Made by a program: the position numbers and the translations under genes. Shown piece after piece: positions 8,091-16,859 of a DNA stretch of 64,000 nucleotides. Origin of the DNA: Rhizobium sp. WYCCWR10014 (GTDB lineage Bacteria; Pseudomonadota; Alphaproteobacteria; Rhizobiales; Rhizobiaceae); assembly GCF_001657485.1 (NCBI RefSeq), contig NZ_LXFU01000037.1, positions 62,001 to 126,000 on the forward strand, read 5' to 3'. Positions within the stretch are counted from its first letter, which is position 1. The number at the start of each line of letters is the position of its first letter. The notes beneath the pieces were generated by a model that made no database searches, was not told the origin of the DNA, and was given only the letters and a program-made list of their open reading frames with translations.

Positions 8091-8387
8091 CTAGGGAAAA
8101 TTATAAGGCGACGCAGGGTCAAAGACGCAGGCATAATCGAGAATGCACTGCTTTCCCTCGGCATCGCGCAAACTGGTCGTGGTGCGCTTATCCCCCATGC
8201 TGCATTGGGCGGGCGGATAACGGAAACTGCGGCCGCCGAAACCGACGCGGACAAAGACCTTTTTGTTCTGGCGGATGATCTGCGTAAGCTCGCTGCAGCT
8301 ATGCTCGCTCGCTTTGACGTTCATGACGCCTGCGCCAAAGGCCGGTAACGGCAGAGACAAGGCAACGATTAGAATGACGCCTCTCAT
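8091..8387 (-). CDS. Small secreted protein, second of a tandem paralogue pair
   Basis: A 98-residue protein with signal peptide MRGVILIVALSLPLPAFGAG, then SCSELTQIIRQNKKVFVRVG, GFGGRSFRYPPAQCSMGD and QCILDYACVFDP. It is clearly homologous to the product of 7612-7914 and lies on the same strand 176 bases upstream of it, so the pair came from a local duplication. The four core cysteines are shared. The most conserved stretch is FGGRSFRYPPA. Each gene has its own ribosome binding site and room for a promoter. Function unknown. Confidence 0.75.
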   Translation of the reverse strand: MRGVILIVALSLPLPAFGAGVMNVKASEHSCSELTQIIRQNKKVFVRVGFGGRSFRYPPAQCSMGDKRTTTSLRDAEGKQCILDYACVFDPASPYNFP

Positions 8388-8479
8388 GGGACCCTCCCAG
8401 TGTGTGTGAGGGAAACTAGAGCGCGCAGATCACTGCGGCCAACCCTTTGGGCAAGGCTAGCGATGCCGCCTGCTTCCAG

Positions 8480-8500
8480 CAGGCCGGAAAATCCGGCCTG
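8480..8500 (-). terminator. Hairpin downstream of tRNA-Lys
   Basis: CAGGCCGGA (8480-8488) and TCCGGCCTG (8492-8500) form a perfect 9-bp stem with a three-base loop, 31 bases past the tRNA 3' end on the minus strand. There is no T run, so termination is uncertain. Confidence 0.4.
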
Positions 8501-8531
8501 TATTCGAATACATCAATCTTTTCAAGAGATT

Positions 8532-8607
<76 letters not shown>

Positions 8608-8734
8608 GTTCGCGCTTGGCTGCGCGGTGTGACGGGGCGTATAAACAGGATCGGCAGGCTTGTCCAGCGCATAGGCGAAATTTCTTTGGTTAATCGCGAA
8701 GATTTTTCGGCATGGCTGAAATGCAGCACATAAC

Positions 8735-8811
8735 CCCGAAAATCGGAATCGATTTTCGCGAAGGATTATGCGCCAATTCAAAGTGATAGCGCGTCCTGTC
8801 GGACGCGCGGC
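8735..8811 (+). repeat. Dispersed intergenic repeat, copy 1
   Basis: The segment contains CCGAAAATCGG followed by GATTTTCG, then ATGCGCCAATTCAAA and the GCGTCC...GGACGCGC hairpin. A related copy lies in the opposite orientation at 49070-49160, so this is a dispersed family. It separates tRNA-Lys from the phzF-like gene. Confidence 0.6.
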
Positions 8812-8823
8812 GGTCTGGTGAAA

Positions 8824-9735
8824 TCAAAGGTCGAGCGTGCCGCTGGCCAGCCGCACTGCCTGGCCGCCGATCCGCGCGTTGGAGATCGCCCCGCCTTCGA
8901 CATCGATATGCAGGTGGATAAAGGATGGGCGGCCCATCTCGACGCCCTGCTCTATCATGATCGGGTGATGCCCGTCTGTCAGCCGGTCGAAATGGTGGAT
9001 CGCGCCGGAGAGTGCGGCCGCCGCCGAGCCGGTGGCCGGATCTTCGACGATGCCCATGCCGCTTGCGAACATGCGCGCATGGAACTTTGCCACGTGGTTG
9101 ACGCCGCCGCGGCAATAGACATAAGCCGAGGCAAGCGCGCCATCGACGAAGGGCACGATCTTTTCCCAGAGCTGCGGATCGAATTCCACCCGCTGCGTGG
9201 CTCCGACATCGTGCACCGGAATGAGCAGGAAGGGAACGCCGGCGCTCCAGACCGACGGGACGTGATTTTCGAAACCGATCTCGGTCACCTTCAGCGATAG
9301 CGCATCGGCGATGCCGAGCTTGTCGAGCGGCATGATGGCCGGCTGCGATTTGCGCGGCAGGTCGAATTCGGCAAAGCTCGCCTCGCCCTCTCTCAGCCGC
9401 ACCGCGCAACGCACCGGCCCGACATTTTCCTCGAGCACCGTGACGAGATCGCGTGTCGCAGCACCGTGCGCTCGTTCGGCCAGCGCCACCGCCGTGCCGA
9501 CCGTGGGATGGCCGGCAAACGGCAGCTCGCGCCCGGGCGTGAATATCCTCAGACGCGCCGCATAGGCGGGGTTGGTCGAAGGCTGCACGAAGACCGTCTC
9601 CGAGAGATTGATCTCCCGGGTGATCGCCTGCATTGCCTCGTCGCTGAGATTGTCTCCGTCGAAGATCACTGCCAGCGGGTTGCCCGCAAGCTTTCGATCG
9701 GTGAACACGTCATAGACGCTGTAGCTTCGCGCCAC
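8824..9735 (-). CDS. PhzF family isomerase-like protein
   Basis: 303 residues, the usual length of PhzF/YddE proteins, with two diaminopimelate-epimerase-like halves. The catalytic glutamate is in INLSETVFV (Glu46), followed by LPFAGHPTVGTA (about 71-82). The second half has the diagnostic EDPATGSAAAAL. PhzF isomerises a phenazine precursor in pseudomonads. No phenazine genes are nearby, so this is one of the many stand-alone homologues of unknown substrate. Confidence 0.88.
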   Translation of the reverse strand: MARSYSVYDVFTDRKLAGNPLAVIFDGDNLSDEAMQAITREINLSETVFVQPSTNPAYAARLRIFTPGRELPFAGHPTVGTAVALAERAHGAATRDLVTVLEENVGPVRCAVRLREGEASFAEFDLPRKSQPAIMPLDKLGIADALSLKVTEIGFENHVPSVWSAGVPFLLIPVHDVGATQRVEFDPQLWEKIVPFVDGALASAYVYCRGGVNHVAKFHARMFASGMGIVEDPATGSAAAALSGAIHHFDRLTDGHHPIMIEQGVEMGRPSFIHLHIDVEGGAISNARIGGQAVRLASGTLDL

Positions 9736-9794
9736 ATCGGCCTCCTTGAATCGTCATCGCGGCCGCCAACCTGCCCGACCGGGCGAGCGAGTGC

Positions 9795-9895
9795 AAGGCG
9801 CTAAAACGCATCACGTCAACCGGATTCACATGACGCGCTTTCGATCTTTACGTGATGCATGTCGTTATCCCAAAACGCTACAGGGTTTTAGGCGG
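9795..9895. repeat. Intergenic palindromic element
   Basis: GCATCACG and CGTGATGC flank a 40-base interior, followed by ATGTCGTTATCCCAAAACGC and GGGTTTTAGGCGG, a pattern I recall from a rhizobial palindromic repeat. It separates the phzF-like and Nudix genes. Confidence 0.4.
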
Positions 9896-9901
9896 TATAG
9901 A

Positions 9902-10675
9902 TCAACGCCGGTCGGCCTTGCCGAAATACCAGTCGATCACAGGCAGCATGGCGTTATTATAGGGGTGCGCCGAGTGATCGGCCGAGCGGATTCCCGCCGC
10001 ACCCGCGATCTCCTGGTCCTCGGCGACGAGCATATGCCGCTCGATCCGCTCGATCATCTCGTCCGCCGTCATGTCGAAGCGGAAGAGCCGCAGCAGTGTC
10101 ACCGTGCGCTTGTTATGGGTGGCGAACAGCCCCTCGCCCGCGACGGATTCGGCAAGATCGAGCCCGGTCTCCTCATGGACCTCGCGGCGCATGTTCGCCT
10201 CGATGTCGCAACGCCCGTCGACGATATCCTCCGGCTCCAGCGAGCCGGCAGCAAAATAGACCTGGCCGGGATTGGCGGTATGGGCGCCCATGCGGATCGC
10301 CACCAGTGCGCCGTCGGAGGTCTCGAGCACCGGATAAGCGAAGATGTGAATGCCGCCCTGGCGCTGCGGCTGCCGGCGCCACCACATGAAAGCGGAAAAG
10401 GGAATGACGTGGCCCTCGCCGGCAATCCCGTCTTCACCGAGCGATACCAATCGCTGGAATACCATGCGCCCGTCGAACAGCGCCGGATTGGCAGCAGTCT
10501 CCCTGCCCCAGTTCTCCCGGATCGCCGCTTCCTCGGCGGCGACCAAAGGATGAGGACCGGGCAGAATGCGCAGATCCACGCCGGCAATCGGGAAGACCGT
10601 CGCCTCCGGCGGCCAGCCGGCAAAATCATCGGAAAAATTGATGTTGGTGAAATTCGCGTTCAAATTTGCATTCAT
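9902..10675 (-). CDS. Nudix hydrolase
   Basis: A 257-residue protein with the Nudix core REVHEETG at 164-171, preceded by FAAGSLEPEDIVDGR. The spacing between the first Gly and the RE dyad is longer than the canonical box, as in some divergent Nudix proteins. The Glu cluster that binds Mg2+ is intact. These enzymes cleave nucleoside diphosphates linked to another group; the substrate cannot be inferred. Its start codon overlaps the stop of the upstream nuclease-fold gene (ATGA), implying co-translation. Confidence 0.8.
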   Translation of the reverse strand: MNANLNANFTNINFSDDFAGWPPEATVFPIAGVDLRILPGPHPLVAAEEAAIRENWGRETAANPALFDGRMVFQRLVSLGEDGIAGEGHVIPFSAFMWWRRQPQRQGGIHIFAYPVLETSDGALVAIRMGAHTANPGQVYFAAGSLEPEDIVDGRCDIEANMRREVHEETGLDLAESVAGEGLFATHNKRTVTLLRLFRFDMTADEMIERIERHMLVAEDQEIAGAAGIRSADHSAHPYNNAMLPVIDWYFGKADRR

Positions 10676-11781
10676 GGGAGATCCAGTGTCATGACGACGG
10701 GGCAGTGATCGGACGCCTTCGGCCTGTCCCAGCCGGTGCGCGGATAACGCTCCACCTCCTGCCCCGGCGGGAAGATGGTGCGGTAGGGCTGGCCGCTGCG
10801 GATGATTTCGGGCAGGCGGCCGGCATTATGGGCGGCAAGTGCTGGCGAAAGCCAGAGATAGTCGAGTTGGCAAAGCCACTGCTCCTGTGGCCCGCGGGCG
10901 TGATAGAGCGTCCAGCGGTCGAGGGGCTCACGGCGGCGCACGACATTTTCGGCAAAGCCGTCGCTACTGAAAACGTCGAGCGCGCTTTCGGCCTCGTTCT
11001 GATGTTCGAAGCGATAGCCGGTGCCCCGGCGGCCGATGACATCGACACGCTCCTGATAATCGTTCATGTCTCCGCAGATGGCGAAGCTCTTCGTGCCGGC
11101 TTGATCCGCACCGAAGCGATCCTCGATGATGCGGCGCACGGCGCGCGCCTCGGCGCGGCGGATCGGCATGGTCGATTGCCGCCCGTCCAGTCCGTCGCGC
11201 GGATTGCCCATCGACTTGAAATGCACGACGTAGAGCGAAAACGGCCGGCCGCCGATCAGAAGGTCGAGCTCCAGGCAGTCGCGCTTGAAGATCTTGTCGT
11301 CGATGCGGTTGGTGAGTGCCAGCTCCTCATTGAAGAGATCGAGATCGCGATAGGTCGTCATCGCATGGCTTCTGATATCCCGGAGTTCGATCTTCTGGCC
11401 GTCGCGCGTTTCCTCGCGCATCAGGACGGCAACATCAATGCCGCGGCTGTCATTGCCCTCGACCAGATATTTCTGGCGGTAGCCATTTCCGACCATGCGG
11501 AACAGATAGCCGTATTCGAAGGCCTGAAGGGCAGCCATGTTGTCGATTTCCTGCAGGCAGAGGATATCAGCGTCCGCGTCGGCGATCGCAAGGGCCGACA
11601 TCTGCCGCGTGTCGTCGGTCGCAGCGATCACCCGCGCCTGCTCGAGCTGCTGGTACACACCCTCGCTCGACACTTGGAAAAGCTTGATGACGCGGTCCTG
11701 GCGCAGCTGGTTTCGGAAGCCGGTGAAATCGAAACGGGTGAGAAGATTTTCGACATTGAAGGTGGCGAGGCGAAGCGACAT
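10672..11781 (-). CDS. Endonuclease/exonuclease/phosphatase family protein
   Basis: 369 residues with the EEP fold signature: MSLRLATFNVENL at the N-terminus (metal/phosphate Asn), DILCLQEIDN (metal-binding Glu), FAICGDMNDYQERVD in the middle and DHCPVVMTL at the end (catalytic Asp-His). The family includes DNases, inositol phosphatases and sphingomyelinases. No signal peptide is evident, so a cytosolic nucleic-acid or nucleotide phosphodiesterase is plausible. It is the first gene of an operon with the Nudix hydrolase, which points to nucleotide or damaged-nucleic-acid metabolism. Confidence 0.85.
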   Translation of the reverse strand: MSLRLATFNVENLLTRFDFTGFRNQLRQDRVIKLFQVSSEGVYQQLEQARVIAATDDTRQMSALAIADADADILCLQEIDNMAALQAFEYGYLFRMVGNGYRQKYLVEGNDSRGIDVAVLMREETRDGQKIELRDIRSHAMTTYRDLDLFNEELALTNRIDDKIFKRDCLELDLLIGGRPFSLYVVHFKSMGNPRDGLDGRQSTMPIRRAEARAVRRIIEDRFGADQAGTKSFAICGDMNDYQERVDVIGRRGTGYRFEHQNEAESALDVFSSDGFAENVVRRREPLDRWTLYHARGPQEQWLCQLDYLWLSPALAAHNAGRLPEIIRSGQPYRTIFPPGQEVERYPRTGWDRPKASDHCPVVMTLDLP

Positions 11782-11980
11782 GGGAAGGATCCGGTTGCGG
11801 GCAGTACCTTATCCGGCAATAGCCGCGGGAAAAGATGGCAGGGCCGAGAAATATGCGAATAATCACTCCTCTTGGAGTCCCAGAGACGATTGCTTGTGAC
11901 TTGGGCCGCAGACATTCCGCCGCAAGCCTCGGATAGTTCTCCGCAGAGGACAATCGTCGTTCCGGCGCGGGGGGCATTTC

Positions 11981-12343
11981 ATGAAGCGGATTCTTGCATC
12001 GTTTGCGGTTCTGACGTCCCTCGCCGGCGTGCCCCTTGCCGACACCCACGGCGCCATCGCTTACTCGCCGTCGACCAGCGCCATCGGCTGGTCCTATGCT
12101 CATGCCAACCGCGGCGACGCCGAAACCGTTGCCCGGCGCAATTGCGACAGCAGCGCCAACGATTGTCGAATCGCTATCTGGTTCCGCAATGGCTGCGGCG
12201 CGGTAGCCGTCGGTCATCGCGGCGGCTGGGGCTCCGGCTGGGGTTATGATGGCCGCCAGGCCCAGCGCCAGGCAATCCGCAGCTGCAGAAAGCAAACCGG
12301 CAGCTGCCGTGTCATCCGCTGGCAGTGTTCGGAGAACGAATAA
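11981..12343 (+). CDS. Secreted DUF4189 protein
   Basis: A 120-residue protein with a signal peptide of about 25 residues (MKRILASFAVLTSLAGVPLA). The domain that follows is of DUF4189 type: GAIAYSPSTSAIGWSYAHAN, ARRNCDSSANDCRIAIWF, then CGAVAVG and a C-terminal AIRSCRKQTGSCRVIRWQCS. Six or more cysteines imply disulfides. DUF4189 proteins are periplasmic or secreted, and most have no known role. It appears monocistronic. Confidence 0.75.
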   Translation: MKRILASFAVLTSLAGVPLADTHGAIAYSPSTSAIGWSYAHANRGDAETVARRNCDSSANDCRIAIWFRNGCGAVAVGHRGGWGSGWGYDGRQAQRQAIRSCRKQTGSCRVIRWQCSENE

Positions 12344-12430
12344 GCCGGCCAAGCCAAAGCAACGGCTATCCGAGCCACAAGGCAAGGCACGCCGGCGAAC
12401 AGGTCGCCTCGACGCGTTTTTCAGCGGCGC

Positions 12431-12697
12431 TTAGATCCCGCCGGGCGGGCTTGAGGTGGCGCCATCGTGAGGTTGGCTGTGCCCGCCATCAGAACTGCTC
12501 GACGAGCTCCCGTTGCTCGAACTGCCATGTAATTCACTTGGCCTAAAGGTTCGGGTTTTCCATTCGTCGCCCCGTTTCTGCCGCTCTAAAGATGGGCAGC
12601 CCTGAAGAACGCTCCCGGCAGTTAAAAGAACTGCTGAAAGGACGAAAACGGATCGGATACGCCTTACTTGGATTGGCATGCGAGTATGGTCCCTCAA
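12431..12697 (-). CDS. Possible small lipoprotein with Ser-rich tail
   Basis: An 88-codon frame: basic start, hydrophobic stretch SVFVLSAVLLTAGSVLQGC ending in a cysteine at about residue 34, then a hydrophilic region ending in a Ser/Gly-rich tail (SSSNGSSSSSSDGGHS). LQGC is a weak lipobox because Gln at -2 is unusual. The ATG at codon 7 could be the true start. Serine-rich tails of this kind are common in small rhizobial secreted proteins, but I cannot link it to a family and the gene could be spurious. Confidence 0.45.
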   Translation of the reverse strand: MRDHTRMPIQVRRIRSVFVLSAVLLTAGSVLQGCPSLERQKRGDEWKTRTFRPSELHGSSSNGSSSSSSDGGHSQPHDGATSSPPGGI

Positions 12698-12883
12698 TAA
12701 ATGATTGTCGCGCGGGCTTTATTTGACCCATAGCGCTCGTCGTAATTTAACCGGTTGCTTCCATCACGGATTACCAGACCGGGGATATTCAACTTTTTGG
12801 CGATTCGAAAGAAGGCACCGACGACTTTCAACCTCATATCGTCGGGCTTCAACTGGTGTCACCGTGGAAGTCTAGCGCCTTCC

Positions 12884-13903
12884 TCAAAGCCGCCACGCGG
12901 TGCGGATGACAACACGAACCGCCTCGCCCGGCACGACAGCCACGCGGCTGAAGGCGCGCAGCGTTTGACTGTTGCCGAGCGTGAGTTTCACAGCATAACG
13001 CTCGCCCTCGAAAAGCACGGATTCGACGGTCGCGCGCGCGCCCTCGCCGCCGATGATCACATCTTCCGGCCGCACGAGAATATCGGCGCCATCGGTGTTG
13101 GCCGCCTGCAGCGTGTCCTCAAGCTCGTCCCATTCCAGATGGCGCTCGATGCCCATCACCGGCAGCGTCAGGATCGCGCCCCGCCCGATCAGGCCGCCGA
13201 CGATGCGCCCTTCAGGCCGCGCATAGATCTCGGCGGGCGGCGCCACCTGCAGCAGCCGACCCTCCGACATGACGGCGACGTCGGTCGCAAGCGCCATCGC
13301 CTCGCTCTGGTCGTGGGTGACGTAGATCATCGTCGCGCCCGAGCGCTGGTGGAACTCGCGAAAAGTCTCCTCCATCTCCTGTTTCAAGTGCCGGTCGAGA
13401 TTGGCAAGGGGCTCATCGAGCAGCACCACGTCAGGCGATGTCACCAGGCAGCGGGCGAGCGCCACACGCTGGCGTTGGCCGCCGGAGAGATCGGCCGGGC
13501 GCCGTTCGGCGTAGTCGGCGAGCCGGACGGTGCCGAGCGCGTCGCGCACTTTCGCCCGGTAGGCCTCGCCCGAGATGCCGCGCACTTTGAGAGGATATCC
13601 GACATTGTCGGCAACACTCATATGCGGCCACAGCGCGTAGGACTGAAAGACCATCGCCATGTTGCGCTTTTCCGGCGGCAGCGATTGCGCGGCATCGGCA
13701 AGCAATCTCTCGCCGAGATGGATCGAGCCGTCGCTCGGCGTCTCGAAACCGGCGATCATCCGCAGCACTGTCGTCTTGCCGCAACCGGAAGGCCCGAGCA
13801 ACGCCAGGAAACCGCCCTCGCGTACATCGAGCGAAAAACCGCTGACGGCGGCGCGCCCGGTGCCGAAATCCTTGCCGAGCTGGTTGAGGATCAGCCTCGC
13901 CAT
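12884..13903 (-). CDS. ABC transporter ATPase, ferric-iron type (FbpC/AfuC-like)
   Basis: 339 residues. Walker A GPSGCGKTT at about 37-45, Q loop MVFQSYALWPHM, ABC signature LSGGQRQRVALARCL, Walker B VVLLDEPLANLD and the switch His in IYVTHDQSEAMAL. A TOBE-like C-terminal domain follows (RPEDVIIGGEG region). It energises import through the permease encoded just upstream, with which it overlaps by 13 bases. This ATPase class serves iron(III), 2-aminoethylphosphonate and related importers. Confidence 0.9.
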   Translation of the reverse strand: MARLILNQLGKDFGTGRAAVSGFSLDVREGGFLALLGPSGCGKTTVLRMIAGFETPSDGSIHLGERLLADAAQSLPPEKRNMAMVFQSYALWPHMSVADNVGYPLKVRGISGEAYRAKVRDALGTVRLADYAERRPADLSGGQRQRVALARCLVTSPDVVLLDEPLANLDRHLKQEMEETFREFHQRSGATMIYVTHDQSEAMALATDVAVMSEGRLLQVAPPAEIYARPEGRIVGGLIGRGAILTLPVMGIERHLEWDELEDTLQAANTDGADILVRPEDVIIGGEGARATVESVLFEGERYAVKLTLGNSQTLRAFSRVAVVPGEAVRVVIRTAWRL

Positions 13904-15585
13904 GGGACCACTCCTTTCGGCAGTCGTTTTGCCAGAAGTTCGAGCAGTAGCATCAGCACGACGACCATAAGGACGACGAGCACCGAGAGCGCCGAAGCAA
14001 GGTCCGAGCTGCCGCTGTCATCGAGATTGTAGATGGCGACGCCGAGCGTCTGGGTGCCGGCAGACCAGAGCAGCGCCGAGATCGTCAGCTCGTTGCAGGC
14101 GATCAGGAAGACCAGGATGACCGAGGCGCCGGCGGCCGGCGCAATCAGCGGCACGATGATATCGGCAAGCCGGCGGAAGAAGCCGGCCCCGGAAAGCCGC
14201 GCCGCCTCTTCCAGCGCTGGATCGAGCTGGTGAAAGGCGCTGACCACGGGTTTCAGGCTGACGGCGAAGAACGAGGAGAAATAGGCGATCAGGATTATCC
14301 AGATCGTGCCGTAGAGCGAGACGTGGAGGATGGGGATCGGTGCAGCGAACACCAGGATGAAGCAGACCGCCATGACTATGCCGGGCAGCGAATAGGGTAT
14401 CTCGATCAGACTGGAAACGATGCGGGAAGCTGCATCCTTGCGCCGCGTCAATGTGTAGGCCGCAAGCACTGTCACCACGAGGAGACCAAGCGCAGTCGCG
14501 GCGGCAAGCGACAGTGAATTGATAAAGGCGGTGCGCGTTACCGCCTGCCGGAATAGGATCTCCTCGAAGGCATGCAGCGACATGGTCTTGAAGGTGAGCG
14601 GCACGCCATATGCCGGCACCAGCGCGCCGGCGACAAGCGCGAAGAAGGGTGCGGCCAGCATGAAGAACAGGATCGTCCAGACGAGTGGTGTGAAGAAGAG
14701 GCGCCAGCCGCCGAGCTCGAAGGCCGCGCTCGCGCCAGATAGCCCGATGACGCGGTAGTCGCGACCGCGCAGCGCCCGGTCCTGGATCATTAGGCCGGCG
14801 ACCGAGATGATGGCGATGATCGCCGAGAGCACGGCGACGTCGCCGAAGGTGCGGCTGGTGAAAGCGGAAAACTTCGTGAAGATCAACGTCGGCAGCGTGT
14901 AGATCGAGGCCGGAATGCCGAGAATGGCGGGAATGCCGAAATTGCCGGTGCAGGAGACGAAGGAGATTGCCGCACCCGCGATGATGCCGGGCAGCGAGAG
15001 CGGCAGGATGATGTCACGGAATACCCGCAAGCTGGAGGCGCCGGAAAGCCGTGCTGCCTCGACGCCGTCGCGCGGCAGCGTCATCAGCCCGGCCCGAAGC
15101 GCCAGATAGACCAGCGGCGCATGCTGCACGCCATAGAGCAGCGCGATGCCACCCACCGAATAGAGCGGCTGCGGCGAGCCGAGCGGCGGGGCGATATGCA
15201 GCGCCTTCAACAGCGGACTGGAGGGGCCTGACATCTGCACCCAGGCCAGCGCCGTCACCTGCGGTGGGATCATCATCGGCAGCACGAAGAAGAAGCTGAG
15301 CAGCCCCTTGGCGCGGATATCGGTCAGCGTCAGCAAGAAGGCAAAGAGACAGCCGATGACGAGCGAGATGATCGTGCCCAGAATGGCGGTGACAACAGTG
15401 TAATAGGTCGCCGACCAGAGCGAGGCTTCGCCGAGAACCGTCATCACCCCGCCATCGGCGAAGGCCGCTATCCCGACCATGGCGAGGCGGGCGAGCGGCA
15501 GCACGCTGAGGATCAGGACGATGATGACGACAAAAGGAAACAGCCAGGCGGGCTGGCTGTTTCCGGTTTTGATGTATCCGTGCAT
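13891..15585 (-). CDS. ABC transporter permease, two-domain FbpB/AfuB type
   Basis: A 564-residue inner-membrane protein with two successive BPD_transp_1 domains (about 12 helices), so one polypeptide forms both halves of the channel. EAA-type loops occur in each half: GVEAARLSGASSLRVFRDII near residue 175 and ALEEAARLSGAGFFRRLADI near 455. This architecture is typical of ferric-iron importers (FbpB, SfuB) and some phosphonate systems. It sits between the binding-protein and ATPase genes of the same operon. Confidence 0.88.
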   Translation of the reverse strand: MHGYIKTGNSQPAWLFPFVVIIVLILSVLPLARLAMVGIAAFADGGVMTVLGEASLWSATYYTVVTAILGTIISLVIGCLFAFLLTLTDIRAKGLLSFFFVLPMMIPPQVTALAWVQMSGPSSPLLKALHIAPPLGSPQPLYSVGGIALLYGVQHAPLVYLALRAGLMTLPRDGVEAARLSGASSLRVFRDIILPLSLPGIIAGAAISFVSCTGNFGIPAILGIPASIYTLPTLIFTKFSAFTSRTFGDVAVLSAIIAIISVAGLMIQDRALRGRDYRVIGLSGASAAFELGGWRLFFTPLVWTILFFMLAAPFFALVAGALVPAYGVPLTFKTMSLHAFEEILFRQAVTRTAFINSLSLAAATALGLLVVTVLAAYTLTRRKDAASRIVSSLIEIPYSLPGIVMAVCFILVFAAPIPILHVSLYGTIWIILIAYFSSFFAVSLKPVVSAFHQLDPALEEAARLSGAGFFRRLADIIVPLIAPAAGASVILVFLIACNELTISALLWSAGTQTLGVAIYNLDDSGSSDLASALSVLVVLMVVVLMLLLELLAKRLPKGVVPWRG

Positions 15586-15592
15586 GAAAGGA

Positions 15593-16570
15593 TCAGTTCG
15601 AGCCGTAGATGCCCGAGAAGGTCTTGAGATCCTGGTCGGTATTCTTCAATGCTTCGGCCGCCTTGATCGGCAGGAGTTTGATGGTGTCGCGCGCCGGAAA
15701 GCCTTCCGGCAGCTTCATGCCGTTGCGGGCCGGGATGTAGCCAAGCTTCAGGAATCCCTCCTGGCCCTTTTCGGAGAGCACGTAATCGACGAACTTCTTG
15801 GCGGCATCGGCGTTCTTCGTGCTGGCGAGGATGCCGACCGGCTCGGTGACGGCCGAAACGCCTTCGCTCGGGAAGACGAACTCGACGGGAGCGCCCTTGG
15901 CCTTCTCACGGATCGGCAGGTAATCGACAACCATGCCATAAGCCTTTTCGCCCGAGGCAACGGATTTCAACACAGCGCCATTGCCGCCGGCAGCGATCGC
16001 GCCATTTTCCGCAAGCGACTTGTAAAAGTCCCAACCGAGTCCGGGAACCGCGGCAAGCGTCTGTGCATGGATGAGGGCCGCACCCGAGGCAAGCGGGCTC
16101 GGCATGGTGACGAGGCCCTTGGCTTCCGGCTTGGTCAGGTCCTTCCAGCTCGTAGGCTTCGTCGCGGCCGAGGTGTTGTACATGATGCCGGTGGTGATCA
16201 GCTTGGTGGAATAGTAATAGCCGTCGGCATCATAAAGGGCGGCGTCGTACTCGGCAGCTTCCGGCGACTTGTAGGCCAAGAGCTTGCCGTCTTCCTTGAG
16301 ACGCTCCAGCGTCACCACGTCCGCGATGAGGAGAATGTCGGCAACCGGGTTGCCCGCCTGGATTTCAGCCTGGAGTTTCGCCATGATCTTCGGCGTGCCG
16401 TCGCGCACCCAATCAACCTTGATATCGGGATTGGCGGCCATGAAGCCATCGACCGTCGCCTGCGCGTCTTCGTTCGGCTGGCTGGTGTAGAGAACGAGAT
16501 TTGCGGCCGAAGCCGGAATGGCAAACAGGCTCGCAGCGACAAGTGCTGCGGCAGAGACGATCGTTTTCAT
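15593..16570 (-). CDS. ABC transporter periplasmic binding protein, FbpA/AfuA-like
   Basis: 325 residues with signal peptide MKTIVSAAALVAASLFAIPA. The mature protein begins ANLVLYTSQPNEDAQATVDG, as in FbpA-like class D binding proteins. GYYYSTKLITTGIMYNT near residue 120 and VVDYLPIREKAKG near 220 include tyrosines that could serve as iron ligands, although the classic late Tyr-Tyr pair is not obvious. The ligand may be Fe3+ or an organic phosphonate; I cannot tell. First gene of the three-gene operon, with a hairpin over its start codon. Confidence 0.85.
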   Translation of the reverse strand: MKTIVSAAALVAASLFAIPASAANLVLYTSQPNEDAQATVDGFMAANPDIKVDWVRDGTPKIMAKLQAEIQAGNPVADILLIADVVTLERLKEDGKLLAYKSPEAAEYDAALYDADGYYYSTKLITTGIMYNTSAATKPTSWKDLTKPEAKGLVTMPSPLASGAALIHAQTLAAVPGLGWDFYKSLAENGAIAAGGNGAVLKSVASGEKAYGMVVDYLPIREKAKGAPVEFVFPSEGVSAVTEPVGILASTKNADAAKKFVDYVLSEKGQEGFLKLGYIPARNGMKLPEGFPARDTIKLLPIKAAEALKNTDQDLKTFSGIYGSN

Positions 16571-16604
16571 GGGAGGGGTCCTCGATATTGCGTCGCCCTC
16601 CCAT
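16569..16604 (-). promoter_or_regulatory. Hairpin sequestering the start codon of the binding-protein gene
   Basis: In the mRNA, ATGGGAGGG (templated by 16596-16604) pairs perfectly with CCCTCCCAT (templated by 16569-16577), whose last two bases are the A and U of the start codon. The 18-base loop carries the GAGGA ribosome binding site. This could limit translation. Confidence 0.4.
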
Positions 16605-16819
16605 ATTAGGAGTCGTTGACAGAGATGTGACAGGGCGCGGCGATTGGTCCACGCCCTGCACGACTACTTTGCCACCGACTGGTCGTGACCTCGCCACCCT
16701 CGCCTCGGTTGGTTCACTGAGGATCAACTAAAGCAGATGGCTGATCAGCGGGTACCTCCGCCGATACGTCGTGCAGGCAAAGCCGGTCATGGCCCGCGGA
16801 CAAAACCTCCGCGGCGGCC

Positions 16820-16845
16820 GGCCACGGCGCTCACGCGCCGTGGCC
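16820..16845 (-). terminator. Strong hairpin after the alpha/beta hydrolase gene
   Basis: GGCCACGGCGC (16820-16830) and GCGCCGTGGCC (16835-16845) make an 11-bp stem with a TCAC loop, starting 14 bases past the minus-strand stop at 16860. There is no T run, so it may be Rho-assisted or protect the mRNA 3' end. Confidence 0.5.
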
Positions 16846-16859
16846 CCTCGGATCGAATA

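Noticed and set aside
12755..14032. A 425-codon plus-strand frame across the ABC transporter operon
   Set aside because: It is antisense to the ATPase gene with its Walker and signature motifs intact on the other strand; no family features are visible.
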